A stretch of 64,000 nucleotides of DNA from Bacteroidota bacterium (GCA_029570835.1 JAKPTX010000117.1:1-64000); one strand, 5' to 3'. Positions 1 to 9,674 are shown, counted from the stretch's first letter. Notes: generated from the sequence alone by a model not told the origin. Translations and numbers: made by a program.

Positions 1-131
1 AAATAAGAAACTTCCATGATTTTTTTTAACACCCGCGAGCATGAAAATTGTACCGGTGATTTTATATTTATGCTTTTTTGTTAACTTTTTGCTGTCTATT
101 TAGTATAAGTATAAAAGTAAAACAAACAAAT

Positions 132-1372
132 ATGGAAACAGTAGAATTCGTACAAGTTGTTAGTCGGGGTTGTGGCCTTGATGTTCACAAAAAGACGGTA
201 GTTGCTACCATAGACGGAGAAGGGTTAAAACGTGAGACCCGTGAATTTGGGACATTTACAAACTCTTTGACAGAGCTAAAAGACTGGTTATTGGAAAACG
301 GTATTACTCATGTCGCTATGGAGAGTACAGGAGTTTATTGGAAGCCTGTTTATAACGTGTTGGAGCCTTCGGGTATAACAGTATGGATTGTCAATGCTCG
401 ACATGTAAAAAATGTACCCGGACACAAAACTGACAAAAAAGATAGTGCTTGGATTTGTAAGCTTCTTTTAGCCGGGCTTCTTAAACCGAGTTACATTCCT
501 CCTAAAGAGCAGCGTGAACTTCGCGATCTGACACGCTACCGTAGGCAGTTGATACAAGATATTGCCTCTAATAAAAATCGTATTATTCGCATTCTTGAGG
601 ATTGTAATGTAAAAATTTCAAGTGTACTTAGTAACACAAGTGGCGTTACTGCTACCAAACTGATAGAAAAAATTTGCGATGGTAAATCCATAACGATGGA
701 AGATATTGATGCCGTGTATCACAAAAAAATAGAAGCAACCAAAGAAGAACTTTGGGAAGCCTGTAACGGTATCATTAGCGATCATCATATTTACATGTTG
801 CAAACTATTCGGGAGAATAATCGGCACATTGAAAGACTGATAAATGAGCTTAATCGACAGATTAAAAAGGTTTTGTCACCTTACGACAACGCATTGGAAC
901 GCCTTCGGGAGATTCCGGGATTAAGCCGTAAAACAGTTGAAGATTTGATTGCCGAAATTGGCTTGGATATGAATGTTTTTCCAACTGAACATCACCTTGC
1001 TAGCTGGGTCGGTGTTTCACCTGGAAACAATGAAAGTGCGGGTAAAAAAAAAGTGGACGAACTACGCATGGAAACAAGCAAGCCAAATCTACACTAACGG
1101 AGGTGGCATGGGCAGCGAGTCGTACCAAAAACACTTTTTATAACGCTCGTTTTCACCGTTTGGCAGCTAGACGTGGGAAAAAAAGAGCTGCGATTGCCGT
1201 TGCACATTCCATTCTTAAGTCGGTGTATCATGTCTTGAAAGACGATGTTTCTTATCACGAATTGGGAGCAGAATACTTAAATTCCAGAATAGAAGATAAA
1301 CGGAAAAAGTATTTAAAAAAAGAGCTAGAAAAAATGGGCTATACCGTACAGATAGAACCTATTCCTGTATGA
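132..1372 (+). pseudogene. IS110-family transposase, split by a -1 frameshift at an A9 run
   Basis: The N-terminal part (start chosen at 132, METVEF) has the RuvC-like DEDD signature region GLDVHKKTVVATI and MESTGVYWKP, then HKTDKKDS. It stops at 1097. The next frame continues the same protein from about 1053 (GRTTHGNKQAKS, then TEVAWAASRTKNTF) to 1372, which is the C-terminal transposase_20 region with the usual Ser-containing GNK..K motif. The switch lies at nine adenines, 1044-1052; one more A would give a single frame of about 413 codons. It may be an inactivating deletion, a sequencing error in a homopolymer, or a slippage site. The open frame upstream of 132 lacks family similarity. Confidence 0.85.
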
Positions 1373-1525
1373 AACGCCTAAAAGACATAACGGACAGCAA
1401 GAAACCAAAGGTCGTTTACTACTGACGCACGGCTATATTCTCCTGCCTAAGTCGAGTAAGAAACTGACATCAACAGATAAGCACCCAGGATTGTTGCCAC
1501 GAGCACGCGTATGAAATTTTAATTT
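1373..1525 (+). other. 3' non-coding end of the IS110 element; candidate guide-RNA region
   Basis: About 150 nt between the transposase stop and the presumed right end have no reading frame and are richer in G+C than the following DNA. In the IS1111 subgroup of IS110 elements the bridge RNA comes from the 3' end, and in the IS110 subgroup from the 5' end. I cannot tell which subgroup this is, so the RNA assignment is inference only. Confidence 0.25.
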
Positions 1526-1676
1526 TTTCTTATCTGTTTTGCTTTTCCGATAACTTGGCATTTGTTCAAAAGATGAGTGCTGTTTTTTGTTTTGTCTGAA
1601 CTTAATACAATTTGTGATGCAAAATAAACTAATCTGTTGATTGTCAGTAAATTAATAAAGGTAAGTATTTTCGTAT

Positions 1677-1704
1677 GAAATAAGAAGTAAGAAGTAAGAA
1701 ATTG
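1677..1704 (+). repeat. GAANNNN heptad array, 4 units
   Basis: GAA occurs at 1677, 1684, 1691 and 1698, giving units GAAATAA, GAAGTAA, GAAGTAA and GAAATTG. It lies between the IS element and the sufC promoter. Confidence 0.8.
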
Positions 1705-1729
1705 AAAATCAAGAGGATCCGTATTTTAT

Positions 1730-1771
1730 TTCGACTTTCGACTTTCGACTTTTTTTTCGCCTTCCGCCTTC
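1730..1771 (-). repeat. GAANNNN heptad arrays (TTC orientation), two unit types
   Basis: TTC occurs at 1730, 1737, 1744 (unit TCGACTT) and again at 1756, 1762 and 1769 (unit GCCTTCC), so two different heptamers follow each other. The array ends 14 bp before the sufC -7 box. Confidence 0.75.
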
Positions 1772-1784
1772 AAAAAATTTATTA

Positions 1785-1792
1785 TATCTTTG
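1785..1792 (+). promoter_or_regulatory. sufC promoter -7 box
   Basis: TATCTTTG matches the Bacteroidota TAnnTTTG -7 element and is followed by GC. It lies 50 nt before the sufC start, so sufCD can be expressed without an upstream sufB. Confidence 0.65.
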
Positions 1793-1841
1793 CAGGTTAA
1801 TTAATAACCTAGTAACTATCTATCTAATATAAGACCATATC

Positions 1842-2612
1842 ATGTTAAAAATACAAAATTTACATGTATCGATCCACGGGAAAGAGATCTTAAAAGGGGT
1901 TAACCTGGAGGTGAAAAGAGGTGAGGTTCACGCAATTATGGGACCTAATGGAACCGGAAAGAGTACTCTAGCTTCTGTGATTGCCGGAAAAGAGATTTTC
2001 GACGTAACTGAAGGATCGATTACATACAAAGATAAAAACATTTTCGATCTTTCTATTGAGGATCGTGCCAGAGAGGGCATTTTTATCGGATTTCAATATC
2101 CGGTGGAGATTCCGGGAGTGAGCATTACCAACTTTATGAGAACCGCTCTGAATGAGATCAGAGCTTATCGGGGATTAGAACCGCTGGGTGCTGCTCAGTT
2201 TTTAAGACTGATGGAAGAGAAGAAAAAAATTGTTGAGCTGCAATCTAAATTAAGTGAGCGTTCTGTGAATGAAGGGTTCTCCGGTGGAGAAAAAAAGAAA
2301 AATGAGATTTTCCAAATGGCAGTTCTGGAGCCGGAATTAGCGATTCTGGATGAAACCGACTCCGGATTGGATATCGATGCTTTGAGAGTGGTTGCCAATG
2401 GGGTCAATCAATTGAGAAATCCTGAAAATGCAGCTATAGTGATTACGCACTATCAAAGATTACTGGACTATATCATTCCTGACTTTGTCCATATTCTTTT
2501 CGATGGAAAAATTGTCAAGTCGGGACCCAAAGAGCTCGCCATGGAACTGGAAGAAAAGGGATACGATTGGATTAAAAGCGAATATGAACAATCTAAATTG
2601 ATCGGAAAATAA
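1842..2612 (+). CDS. sufC: Fe-S cluster assembly ATPase SufC
   Basis: Cytosolic ABC-type ATPase that works with SufB and SufD to build iron-sulfur clusters. The 256-residue protein has Walker A GPNGTGKS (34-41), the SufC-type signature FSGGE followed by KKK (146-153) and Walker B LAILDETDSGLD (167-178); the DETDSGLD form is characteristic of SufC. No membrane segments are present. It overlaps the sufD start by one base (TAATG). The usual upstream partner sufB is not in the window; an IS110 element and repeat arrays lie there instead, and sufC has its own promoter. Confidence 0.95.
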   Translation: MLKIQNLHVSIHGKEILKGVNLEVKRGEVHAIMGPNGTGKSTLASVIAGKEIFDVTEGSITYKDKNIFDLSIEDRAREGIFIGFQYPVEIPGVSITNFMRTALNEIRAYRGLEPLGAAQFLRLMEEKKKIVELQSKLSERSVNEGFSGGEKKKNEIFQMAVLEPELAILDETDSGLDIDALRVVANGVNQLRNPENAAIVITHYQRLLDYIIPDFVHILFDGKIVKSGPKELAMELEEKGYDWIKSEYEQSKLIGK

Positions 2613-4018
2613 TGGAGCGTTTTAACCAAACTATCGAAGAACTATATCGTGAGATGATCCAAATTGATTCTTTACAAATTCCTTGTAGAGAGCTCCGCGA
2701 TCAAGGCATGGCGCTCTTCAGAGAAAAAGGGATTCCTCACGGGAAAATGGAAAAATGGAGACATAAAGCGATTGATACACTTCTTGTAAAACCGGATCAG
2801 CCATTCAAACCTTATCTAATTCAGACAGAACCATCACCCTATCAGCCTATAGATCAGGTTTTTAAATGCGAAATCAAAAACATTGGAACGATCAGTTACC
2901 ACTTACTGAACGGTTGGTATATACATCAAAATAAACCGCTGGATATCCGGGATAATGGAGTAATTGTCGGATCTATCAATGCTGCTTATCAACAATTTCC
3001 CGAATTGGTGAGTCATTATTTCAATCAACTGGATCCTGAAAAGCAGGATGGATTAATTGCTCTCAATCAGGCACTTTTTACCGATGGGATATTTATCTAT
3101 GTTCCTGATAATGTGGTGGTTGAAACTCCTATTCAGATTGTATCTTTAGTGGATACTTTGCAAAAACTGATGATTCAACACCACCATTTAGTGATTGTCG
3201 GAAAAAATAGTCAACTCTCACTGGTGCATTGCAATGATTCTGTTCACGAAGAAAACAGCTTCATCAATAATATTTTGGAGATCAATCTGGAAGCCAATGC
3301 GCAACTGCACTACTACAAAATGGAGAATAAGGACGCGCAATCGATCCTGGTAAACAACACTTTTGTCAACCAGGCTGCGGATTCCCGGTTTACTTCCAAT
3401 ATGATCACTTTCAACTGTGGTTACGTGAGAAACAGTCTGGAAGTGCACCTCAAAGAAGAGGGTTCAGATGCCAATCTTTACGGTTTATATTTGGTTGACA
3501 GAAAGCAATATATTGATAATCAGGTAAATGTCATTCATCATGTGCCTCACTGTACCAGTAATCAAATCTATAAAGGGATTGCTGACGATGAGGCGGGTGC
3601 GAATTTCAGCGGGCATATTTACGTTGCAAAGGATGCTCAGCAAACTGCTGCATATCAGATCAATAGAAATATCGCACTTACCGATGAGGCTAAAATCACA
3701 ACGCGCCCCTTCCTCGAAATTTATGCTGACGACGTGAAATGTAGTCACGGGGCTACCATTGGTCAGCTGGATGAAAATGCGATGTTTTACCTGCGTACAC
3801 GCGGAATCTGTCTCAGAAATGCGCGTATGCTCCTGATGTTTGCTTTTGCCAATGAGATTGCCAACCTAGTGCTGATCGAGAAGTTGCGTGAACGTCTCAA
3901 CGACATGATTAAGAGAAGGTTAAGCGGCGAACTGACCATCTGTGATCAATGTATGATGAATTGTGCAGACAAAGAAAATCTGATTTACGATATTGATACC
4001 ACACGATTAAGATCTTAA
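2612..4018 (+). CDS. sufD: Fe-S cluster assembly protein SufD
   Basis: The 468-residue protein is the SufD scaffold subunit of the SufBCD complex. The C-terminal two thirds show the SufB/D beta-helix core, including the conserved ADDVKCSHGATIGQLDE stretch and a run ending YLRTRGI near residues 372-400. The N-terminal part has the SufD-like GIPHGKMEKWRHK segment, where SufD proteins usually have PTxxxExWRYT. It is translationally coupled to sufC. A G7 run after an A-rich stretch follows the stop (see 4019-4050). Assignment as SufD rather than SufB rests on length and gene order. Confidence 0.93.
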   Translation: MERFNQTIEELYREMIQIDSLQIPCRELRDQGMALFREKGIPHGKMEKWRHKAIDTLLVKPDQPFKPYLIQTEPSPYQPIDQVFKCEIKNIGTISYHLLNGWYIHQNKPLDIRDNGVIVGSINAAYQQFPELVSHYFNQLDPEKQDGLIALNQALFTDGIFIYVPDNVVVETPIQIVSLVDTLQKLMIQHHHLVIVGKNSQLSLVHCNDSVHEENSFINNILEINLEANAQLHYYKMENKDAQSILVNNTFVNQAADSRFTSNMITFNCGYVRNSLEVHLKEEGSDANLYGLYLVDRKQYIDNQVNVIHHVPHCTSNQIYKGIADDEAGANFSGHIYVAKDAQQTAAYQINRNIALTDEAKITTRPFLEIYADDVKCSHGATIGQLDENAMFYLRTRGICLRNARMLLMFAFANEIANLVLIEKLRERLNDMIKRRLSGELTICDQCMMNCADKENLIYDIDTTRLRS

Positions 4019-4050
4019 TTCTCTTTTTGAAAAAAGAAAAAAAGGGGGGG
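4019..4050 (+). repeat. A-rich/G7 gene-end motif
   Basis: A T-rich then A-rich stretch runs into G7 at 4044-4050, directly after sufD. The same A-run plus G-run arrangement recurs near 34422, 34538, 38931 and 62502. Confidence 0.45.
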
Positions 4051-4085
4051 AGGATATTCATCGGTGTTCTGATATTATATAGCTC

Positions 4086-4493
4086 ATGAATAAAATTCGA
4101 ATACACGAAGGAAAGGAAGAGATCTGGGATGCCATCCGTAAAAAGTGGGTTCTACTTACCGAAGAAGAAAAAGTGAGGCAATATTGTATCCACCGATTGG
4201 TTGAAGTTCATCAGTTTCCTGTTTCCAGAATTGCCGTAGAGCGCCAAATCAAGTTACATTCCACTACAAAAAGGTTTGACATTGTCGTTTTTGATCCCTC
4301 CGGCAATCCGCAAATCGTGATTGAGTGTAAAGCACCTCATGTCAAGCTGGATCAGGAAGTGCTGGAGCAAGTGGGACGTTACAACAAAGTGTTGCAAGCC
4401 GGATTGATTGGTGTCACCAACGGTGCGGAATCCATCTTCTTCAATGTTGATTTTGAGCAAAATCTGATTCAACGTTCTGATTTTCAATTATAA
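4086..4493 (+). CDS. HsdR N-terminal-like PD-(D/E)XK domain protein
   Basis: A 135-residue single-domain protein resembling the N-terminal nuclease domain of type I restriction subunit R (HSDR_N_2 type). The catalytic-type core is visible: D65 in RFDIVVFD, then E80 and K82 in IVIECKAP. The helicase part of HsdR is absent and the family is widespread as a stand-alone gene in Bacteroidota, where its role is not established. It lies between sufD and the ABC ATPase with no restriction partners, so it is probably not part of a restriction system. Start at 4086 is the only good ATG. Confidence 0.8.
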   Translation: MNKIRIHEGKEEIWDAIRKKWVLLTEEEKVRQYCIHRLVEVHQFPVSRIAVERQIKLHSTTKRFDIVVFDPSGNPQIVIECKAPHVKLDQEVLEQVGRYNKVLQAGLIGVTNGAESIFFNVDFEQNLIQRSDFQL

Positions 4494-4515
4494 ACTCTCT
4501 ATCACAACCCATGAT

Positions 4516-6264
4516 ATGAAAATACTTGAAGTTAACAACCTACACCTGGATCTCAAAAATGAAGAGGTATGGAAACCGATCCTGCATGGGATCTCTTTTG
4601 AGTTATCCAATGGAGAAACTTTAGGTATTGTGGGCGAGTCCGGTTCAGGAAAATCGGTTACTGCGCTTTCTATTATGCGATTGATCAATCCGAAAATCTC
4701 CAAAATTGATGAAGGAAAGATCCACTATTTTGACGCTTCCAATGAGAAGGAGTACTCCTTAACAGAATGTTCTGAGAAAGAGCTGCGCCAAATCAGAGGA
4801 AGAAAAATCGCTATGATATTTCAGGAACCGATGAGTTCTTTAAATCCTGTGATTCGCTGCGGAAAACAGATCACAGAAGCAATCTTGCTGCATACTGACC
4901 TCTCCAAAAAAGAGGCAAAAAAGAGAGTAATTCAGTTGTTTGAAGAGGTCAAATTACCCAGATCGGAGTATATTTTCAACTCTTACCCTCACGAACTGTC
5001 GGGAGGACAAAAACAGCGTGTCATGATTGCGATGGCGTTGAGTTGTGATCCGGACATTTTGATTGCGGATGAACCCACAACTGCGTTGGATGTTACGGTT
5101 CAGAAAGCAATTCTGGAGTTGATCCGGGAGGTACAGCAAAAAAGAGGGATGGGAGTGATCTTTATCACCCATGATTTGGGGGTGATCTCAGAGATTGCAG
5201 ACCGTGTGCTTGTGCTGTACAAGGGCACAGTGGTCGAAGAAGGATCTATAAGCGACTTGTTTGAGAACGCAAGCCACCCCTATACCCAAGGGCTACTGGC
5301 TTGTCGGCCCCCCTTAAATTTAAGATTCAAAAAACTCCCAACAGTAGAAAATTACATCAAACAAGAACATCTCAGCGACAAATTTAAAGAACAAATTGGG
5401 GTTGTTTCTAAGGAAGAAAGGCAGATTTACCATCAAAAACTGTATGGGGAAAAGCCGATTATTGAGATTCGAAATCTTTGTAAAGAGTATCCGTTGCGGA
5501 GGGGATCGCTGTTTGAAAAACGGGAATATATTCAGGCGATATCGGATATCAATCTGGAGATTTATGAAGGTGAAACACTTGGACTAGTTGGGGAATCGGG
5601 ATGTGGAAAGACTACGCTGGGGCGTGCCATGATTCGGTTAGTGGAACCCTCTTCCGGGTCGATTTTGTATCGGAATCAGGAGTTGCGCAACCTCTCACTG
5701 TCTGAAATGAGAAAAGTAAGAAAAGAGTTGCAGATTATTCTACAAGATCCCTATTCCTCTCTAAATCAACACTTAACGATTGGCGCCATGCTGATGGAAC
5801 CGATGAAAGTACACCGGATTGGAACTAATAGCAAAGAACGAAAACGGAAAGCGATTGAATTGCTGGAGAGAGTCGGGCTGGAAGAACAACACTTGTATCG
5901 TTACCCGCATCAATTTTCGGGCGGACAACGGCAGCGGATCTCCATTGCGCGGGCTTTGGCAGTCAATCCACGATTTATTATTTGTGATGAATCGGTTTCA
6001 GCTCTGGATGTGTCGGTACAGGCTCAGGTACTTAACCTGCTCAACGAACTAAAAAACGACTTCGGATTCACCTACCTTTTTATCTCTCATGACCTGTCGG
6101 TAGTTAAATTTATGTCAGATCGTATGGCTGTGATGGAGAAGGGAAAAATTGTAGAATTGGATGATGCAGACCGGATTTACGAAGCTCCTCAAACGGAATA
6201 TACACAGAAATTAATCCGGGCAATTCCCAATCCTCCTACCAATAATTTGTTAAGTTTTTTATAA
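4516..6264 (+). CDS. Fused peptide/nickel-type ABC transporter ATPase (DppD-DppF fusion)
   Basis: This 582-residue protein has two complete ABC domains of the oligopeptide/dipeptide family. First half: Walker A GESGSGKS (40-47), signature LSGGQKQR (161-168), Walker B with DEPTTALD (185-192). Second half: Walker A GESGCGKT (359-366), signature FSGGQRQR (467-474), Walker B with DESVSALD (491-498). Such DppD-DppF fusions (YejF/GsiA-like) energise uptake of peptides or similar substrates through inner-membrane permeases. No permease or binding protein gene is adjacent, so the substrate is unknown. Confidence 0.9.
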   Translation: MKILEVNNLHLDLKNEEVWKPILHGISFELSNGETLGIVGESGSGKSVTALSIMRLINPKISKIDEGKIHYFDASNEKEYSLTECSEKELRQIRGRKIAMIFQEPMSSLNPVIRCGKQITEAILLHTDLSKKEAKKRVIQLFEEVKLPRSEYIFNSYPHELSGGQKQRVMIAMALSCDPDILIADEPTTALDVTVQKAILELIREVQQKRGMGVIFITHDLGVISEIADRVLVLYKGTVVEEGSISDLFENASHPYTQGLLACRPPLNLRFKKLPTVENYIKQEHLSDKFKEQIGVVSKEERQIYHQKLYGEKPIIEIRNLCKEYPLRRGSLFEKREYIQAISDINLEIYEGETLGLVGESGCGKTTLGRAMIRLVEPSSGSILYRNQELRNLSLSEMRKVRKELQIILQDPYSSLNQHLTIGAMLMEPMKVHRIGTNSKERKRKAIELLERVGLEEQHLYRYPHQFSGGQRQRISIARALAVNPRFIICDESVSALDVSVQAQVLNLLNELKNDFGFTYLFISHDLSVVKFMSDRMAVMEKGKIVELDDADRIYEAPQTEYTQKLIRAIPNPPTNNLLSFL

Positions 6265-6311
6265 GAAGAAAAAATCTTTTAAAAATATATTATAAAGTCA
6301 AAAAAAAAATG

Positions 6312-6319
6312 TACATTTG
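6312..6319 (+). promoter_or_regulatory. Promoter -7 box of the PorE-like gene
   Basis: TACATTTG followed by C matches TAnnTTTG, 26 nt upstream of the start codon and after an A9 run. Confidence 0.6.
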
Positions 6320-6344
6320 CACTTTGCAAATTATGTAGACAATT

Positions 6345-8864
6345 ATGAATAAATCCAAGCTCATTTTAACCTTTTTTCTCAGCATCATCCTGAGTTTTTC
6401 GTTACAAGCCCAAACCATTCGTGATGCTGATTACGACTTTCAACACTCACGATACCAGAAAGCTTTAGAGGGTTATCAAAAAGGGATCAGGAAAATTTCC
6501 AAAAATCCGGTTGAAGTTCGAAGAGTTAACTTTCAGATTGCTGAATGTTATAGAATTATGGGTAATCTTAAAAAGGCAGAACAGGCGTACTTAAGATTGG
6601 AAAAAAGAAATTATCAAAAAGATAATCCTATGCTGTTATTCCAATTGGGAAGTCTGTATCAGTTGCGTGGAGAGTATGACTTAGCTTTGAAATACTATGA
6701 GCAGTACAAGAAAAGGGTTCCCGACGATGCTCGGATTGAATCTCGTATTGAAGGATCAAAAAAGGCTAAGTACTGGAATGAAAATCCTACACGTTATGAG
6801 GTAGAGAATCTTAAAAAACTGAATAGCAAGCAGGATGATTGGGCTCCAAGATGGGGTAATCCCGAAAGAGAAACGATGTTGGTTTTCTCATCTAACAGAG
6901 ATGGTTCTGTTGGGAAAGGAAATGATGAGTGGACCGGCGGTGACTTTTCTGACCTCTACTACACAGAAAAACCTAAAAGTAGAAACACCGAGTGGCCCCC
7001 TGCCGAATGGAGTCCGGTTAAACCTTTTGATACTGAAAACAATGTTAACACCGAAGTTAATGAAGGAGAATTAACTGCCAACAGAAAAGGATCACAGGTT
7101 TACTTTACTCGTTGTCCGCATGATAAAAAACAGGTAAAATATTGCTATATCTATACTGCACCCAAACGGGGTAACGGATTTGGACCCGCTGAAATGCTCG
7201 AATTGGGACCCGATTCTTTTAACTATGTACACCCTTATATTTCTATGGATGAATTAACACTCTATTTCGCATCCAATAAACCGGGCGGCAAAGGAGGATA
7301 TGATATTTACAAAGCTACCCGAACTAAAAGAACCGGAAAATTTACCAATATTGAAAATTTAGGTAGTCCTGTAAACACTGAAGGACAGGAAGTTTTCCCT
7401 GCATTAAGAGGTGATTCAACACTCTATTTCTCATCTGACGGACACGCCGGACTAGGTGGTTTGGACATTTTTGTTTCTTCCTATAAAAATAATAAATGGA
7501 GTGAACCTGAAAACCTGGGAGTTCCTATCAATTCCTGTTGGGATGAGATTGGTATTGTCTTTGACAATCAGGATGTATTGGATCCTAAATCAAAAGTGCC
7601 CTACCTGGCGAAGGGATTTTTCTCATCCAATCGTCCCGGAGGAAGAGGAGGTGATGATATCTACTACTTCCTGTTGAGACCGATTGTATACACACTCTCC
7701 GGTTATGTTAGAGACGAGGCCACTTTGCAATATCTAAATGATGTAAAGGTTGATATTGTCGGATCAGATGGCAACTCATATACCACAACTACCGATGTAA
7801 AAGGATACTACCATTTCGATAAAACCCAAATTCTCGCCAATACAACATACACCATGCACGTTACTAAACCCGGATACTGGGATAATGAAAACAACAAAGG
7901 AACACAAACTACTATTGGATTATCGGAAAATACAGATCTAAAACAAGATTTTAGAATCGCTCCTATTCCACCGGATCCTATTATTTTGCCTGAAATTTTA
8001 TACGAGTTAGCAAAATGGGATCTCAAACCACAATTTAAAGACTCCTTAATGTACTTGTATAACGTTTTAATTCAAAATCCAACCATTGTTATTGAATTAC
8101 GATCTCACACTGACTCCAGAGATACGGAGGAGAGAAACATGGTCCTTTCACAAAACAGAGCTCAAACTTGTGTTGACTTTTTGGTTCATGAAAAAGGAAT
8201 CGATCCTGATCGTATTGTTCCTATGGGGTACGGAGAAAGTACTCCCCGTAAGTTTGATAGTCCTTTCACACAAATATATGAAGGGAGAAGATATACTTAC
8301 GACAAGGGTGTAGTATTGACTGAAGATTATATCAACTCACTCCCAAGAGGTAGTCAAGAAGCTGCCCACGCTCTCAACAGACGTACAGAGTTTACTGTAC
8401 TTCACAGTAACTATGTACCTAAAGGAGACTCTATCGGTGCACCAAGAAGTATTACTATTGCTCTTATTGAAGGAAAATCTATTCCTATCACTATTAAGGA
8501 TAACAGAGTTCACGGAACCTGTTATGCCAATAATCAAACTTCAGATTTTTCAATTGGCGATAACTCCGAAGAGATCTATATGGACTATATCGAAGCTACA
8601 AGGTATCTTAAAGATATGATTATTACTGTAGCTGACTTTGAATTGAAAGACCGTGCTATCAAACAAGAGGATGGTTCAATTATAGAAAATACCGCTTTCT
8701 ATTTAAGAGAGATTCGTGTTGGAGATGACTATGAAGAAAATGTCAAAGTAGTTGTTAAGAAAAATCTACCCTCAAAATTTGTGATTGGAGACCAATATAT
8801 TCGTGATCATTGGGGAGATTATGATATCGATACTACGAAGAACAAATTGATTTATAAGAAATAA
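6345..8864 (+). CDS. PorE-like OmpA-family protein (TPR, beta-propeller, CRD, OmpA domains)
   Basis: An 839-residue exported protein with signal peptide MNKSKLILTFFLSIILSFSLQAQ-type sequence (described by positions 1-23). Domain order: TPR-like repeats (about 24-150), PD40/WD40-like propeller blades (about 160-440; repeated TLYFASN/TLYFSSD strands), a carboxypeptidase-regulatory-like fold (about 450-545), and an OmpA peptidoglycan-binding domain (about 560-690; SHTDSRDTEERN, then QNRAQT). The order matches PorE of Porphyromonas gingivalis, a type IX secretion component anchored to peptidoglycan, but paralogues with the same order exist. There is no lipobox cysteine. A C-terminal tail of about 140 residues follows the OmpA domain. 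Confidence 0.8.
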   Translation: MNKSKLILTFFLSIILSFSLQAQTIRDADYDFQHSRYQKALEGYQKGIRKISKNPVEVRRVNFQIAECYRIMGNLKKAEQAYLRLEKRNYQKDNPMLLFQLGSLYQLRGEYDLALKYYEQYKKRVPDDARIESRIEGSKKAKYWNENPTRYEVENLKKLNSKQDDWAPRWGNPERETMLVFSSNRDGSVGKGNDEWTGGDFSDLYYTEKPKSRNTEWPPAEWSPVKPFDTENNVNTEVNEGELTANRKGSQVYFTRCPHDKKQVKYCYIYTAPKRGNGFGPAEMLELGPDSFNYVHPYISMDELTLYFASNKPGGKGGYDIYKATRTKRTGKFTNIENLGSPVNTEGQEVFPALRGDSTLYFSSDGHAGLGGLDIFVSSYKNNKWSEPENLGVPINSCWDEIGIVFDNQDVLDPKSKVPYLAKGFFSSNRPGGRGGDDIYYFLLRPIVYTLSGYVRDEATLQYLNDVKVDIVGSDGNSYTTTTDVKGYYHFDKTQILANTTYTMHVTKPGYWDNENNKGTQTTIGLSENTDLKQDFRIAPIPPDPIILPEILYELAKWDLKPQFKDSLMYLYNVLIQNPTIVIELRSHTDSRDTEERNMVLSQNRAQTCVDFLVHEKGIDPDRIVPMGYGESTPRKFDSPFTQIYEGRRYTYDKGVVLTEDYINSLPRGSQEAAHALNRRTEFTVLHSNYVPKGDSIGAPRSITIALIEGKSIPITIKDNRVHGTCYANNQTSDFSIGDNSEEIYMDYIEATRYLKDMIITVADFELKDRAIKQEDGSIIENTAFYLREIRVGDDYEENVKVVVKKNLPSKFVIGDQYIRDHWGDYDIDTTKNKLIYKK

Positions 8865-8887
8865 CTAAACTCTATATTAATATGGTA

Positions 8888-8920
8888 GAGGCGGATGATT
8901 GAAATATCCGCCTCTTTTTT
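8888..8920 (+). terminator. Rho-independent terminator after the PorE-like gene
   Basis: A perfect 9-bp stem GAGGCGGAT/ATCCGCCTC (8888-8896, 8906-8914) is followed by T6. Confidence 0.9.
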
Positions 8921-9014
8921 ATGACAAAATGTCAGCCTTAAGATAAGGCATAATATTTGCAGCAATACAAAGTGTAAAACAGAAAATTAATTAATAGCTA
9001 TAAATTTTTGGAGA

Positions 9015-9659
9015 ATGAAGAAAACAAATCATAATGACGATGAATTAACAGATAACTTAAACAACCATAATGAGGATGAAAATCCTGTCACTGAACCAAA
9101 GGACGAATCTGTTAAAGAGAAAATCGAAGATACTAAAGATGAAGAAAAGGAAGAAAAGAAAGCAGACTCTTTTTTCTCTAAAAAAGGGGGAAAAGAGAAA
9201 AAACTGAAAGAAGAGATTGAAAAACTCACCTCGGAAAAAGAGGAGTTAAATGATAAATTTTTAAGACTTTTTTCAGAATTTGATAACTATAAAAAGAGAA
9301 CCAACAAAGAAAAAATAGATATCATTAATACTGCTTCTGAAAAAGTTATTTTGGGATTATTGCCTATTATTGATGATTTTGAAAGGGCCATCGAATACAA
9401 TAAAGAAACCGGTGAAATCGAAGTGGTCAAAGAGGGCTTTGAATTGATATATAATAAACTGAGTTCACTAATGAAAAGGATGGGTGTGGAAGAGATTATT
9501 GCTCAGGACAAAATTTTTGACACCGACTACCATGAGGCGGTAACCCATTTTCCTGCTACATCTGAAGATCAAAAGGGAAAAGTGATGGATGTTGTTGAAA
9601 AAGGATATACTTTAAATGAAAAGGTAATCCGATTTTCCAAAGTAGTTGTTGCAAACTAA
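9015..9659 (+). CDS. grpE: Nucleotide exchange factor GrpE
   Basis: GrpE releases ADP from DnaK in the cytosolic chaperone cycle. The 214-residue protein has a highly charged N-terminal 60 residues, a long coiled coil (about 60-115, EIEKLTSEKEELNDKFLRL) and the C-terminal beta-sheet region with the family motif around MGVEEI, then HEAVTH and VVEKGYTLNEKVIRFSKVVV. It is followed 15 nt later by dnaJ, so the two form an operon. dnaK is not in the window. A probable -7 element (AATATTTG) lies near 8950-8957, only an approximate match. Confidence 0.95.
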   Translation: MKKTNHNDDELTDNLNNHNEDENPVTEPKDESVKEKIEDTKDEEKEEKKADSFFSKKGGKEKKLKEEIEKLTSEKEELNDKFLRLFSEFDNYKKRTNKEKIDIINTASEKVILGLLPIIDDFERAIEYNKETGEIEVVKEGFELIYNKLSSLMKRMGVEEIIAQDKIFDTDYHEAVTHFPATSEDQKGKVMDVVEKGYTLNEKVIRFSKVVVAN

Positions 9660-9674
9660 AAAAATGGAAGTTGA

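Larger units (their letters stand above)
1..1525 (+). mobile_element. IS110-family insertion sequence, boundaries approximate
   Basis: The element carries a DEDD-type IS110 transposase reading frame and non-coding flanks of about 130 nt on the left and 150 nt on the right. IS110 elements usually lack long terminal inverted repeats, so ends cannot be fixed by eye. GAGC followed closely by ATGAAA occurs near both flanks (37-46 and 1501-1516), which may mark the ends, but this is weak. In this family one non-coding end is known to encode a structured guide (bridge) RNA. The left end may lie before base 1. It sits directly upstream of the sufCD region. Confidence 0.6.

Noticed and set aside
78..131. 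Upstream start for the IS110 transposase
   Set aside because: The extra 18 residues are hydrophobic and unlike the family; METVEF at 132 is followed closely by the conserved GLDVHKK.
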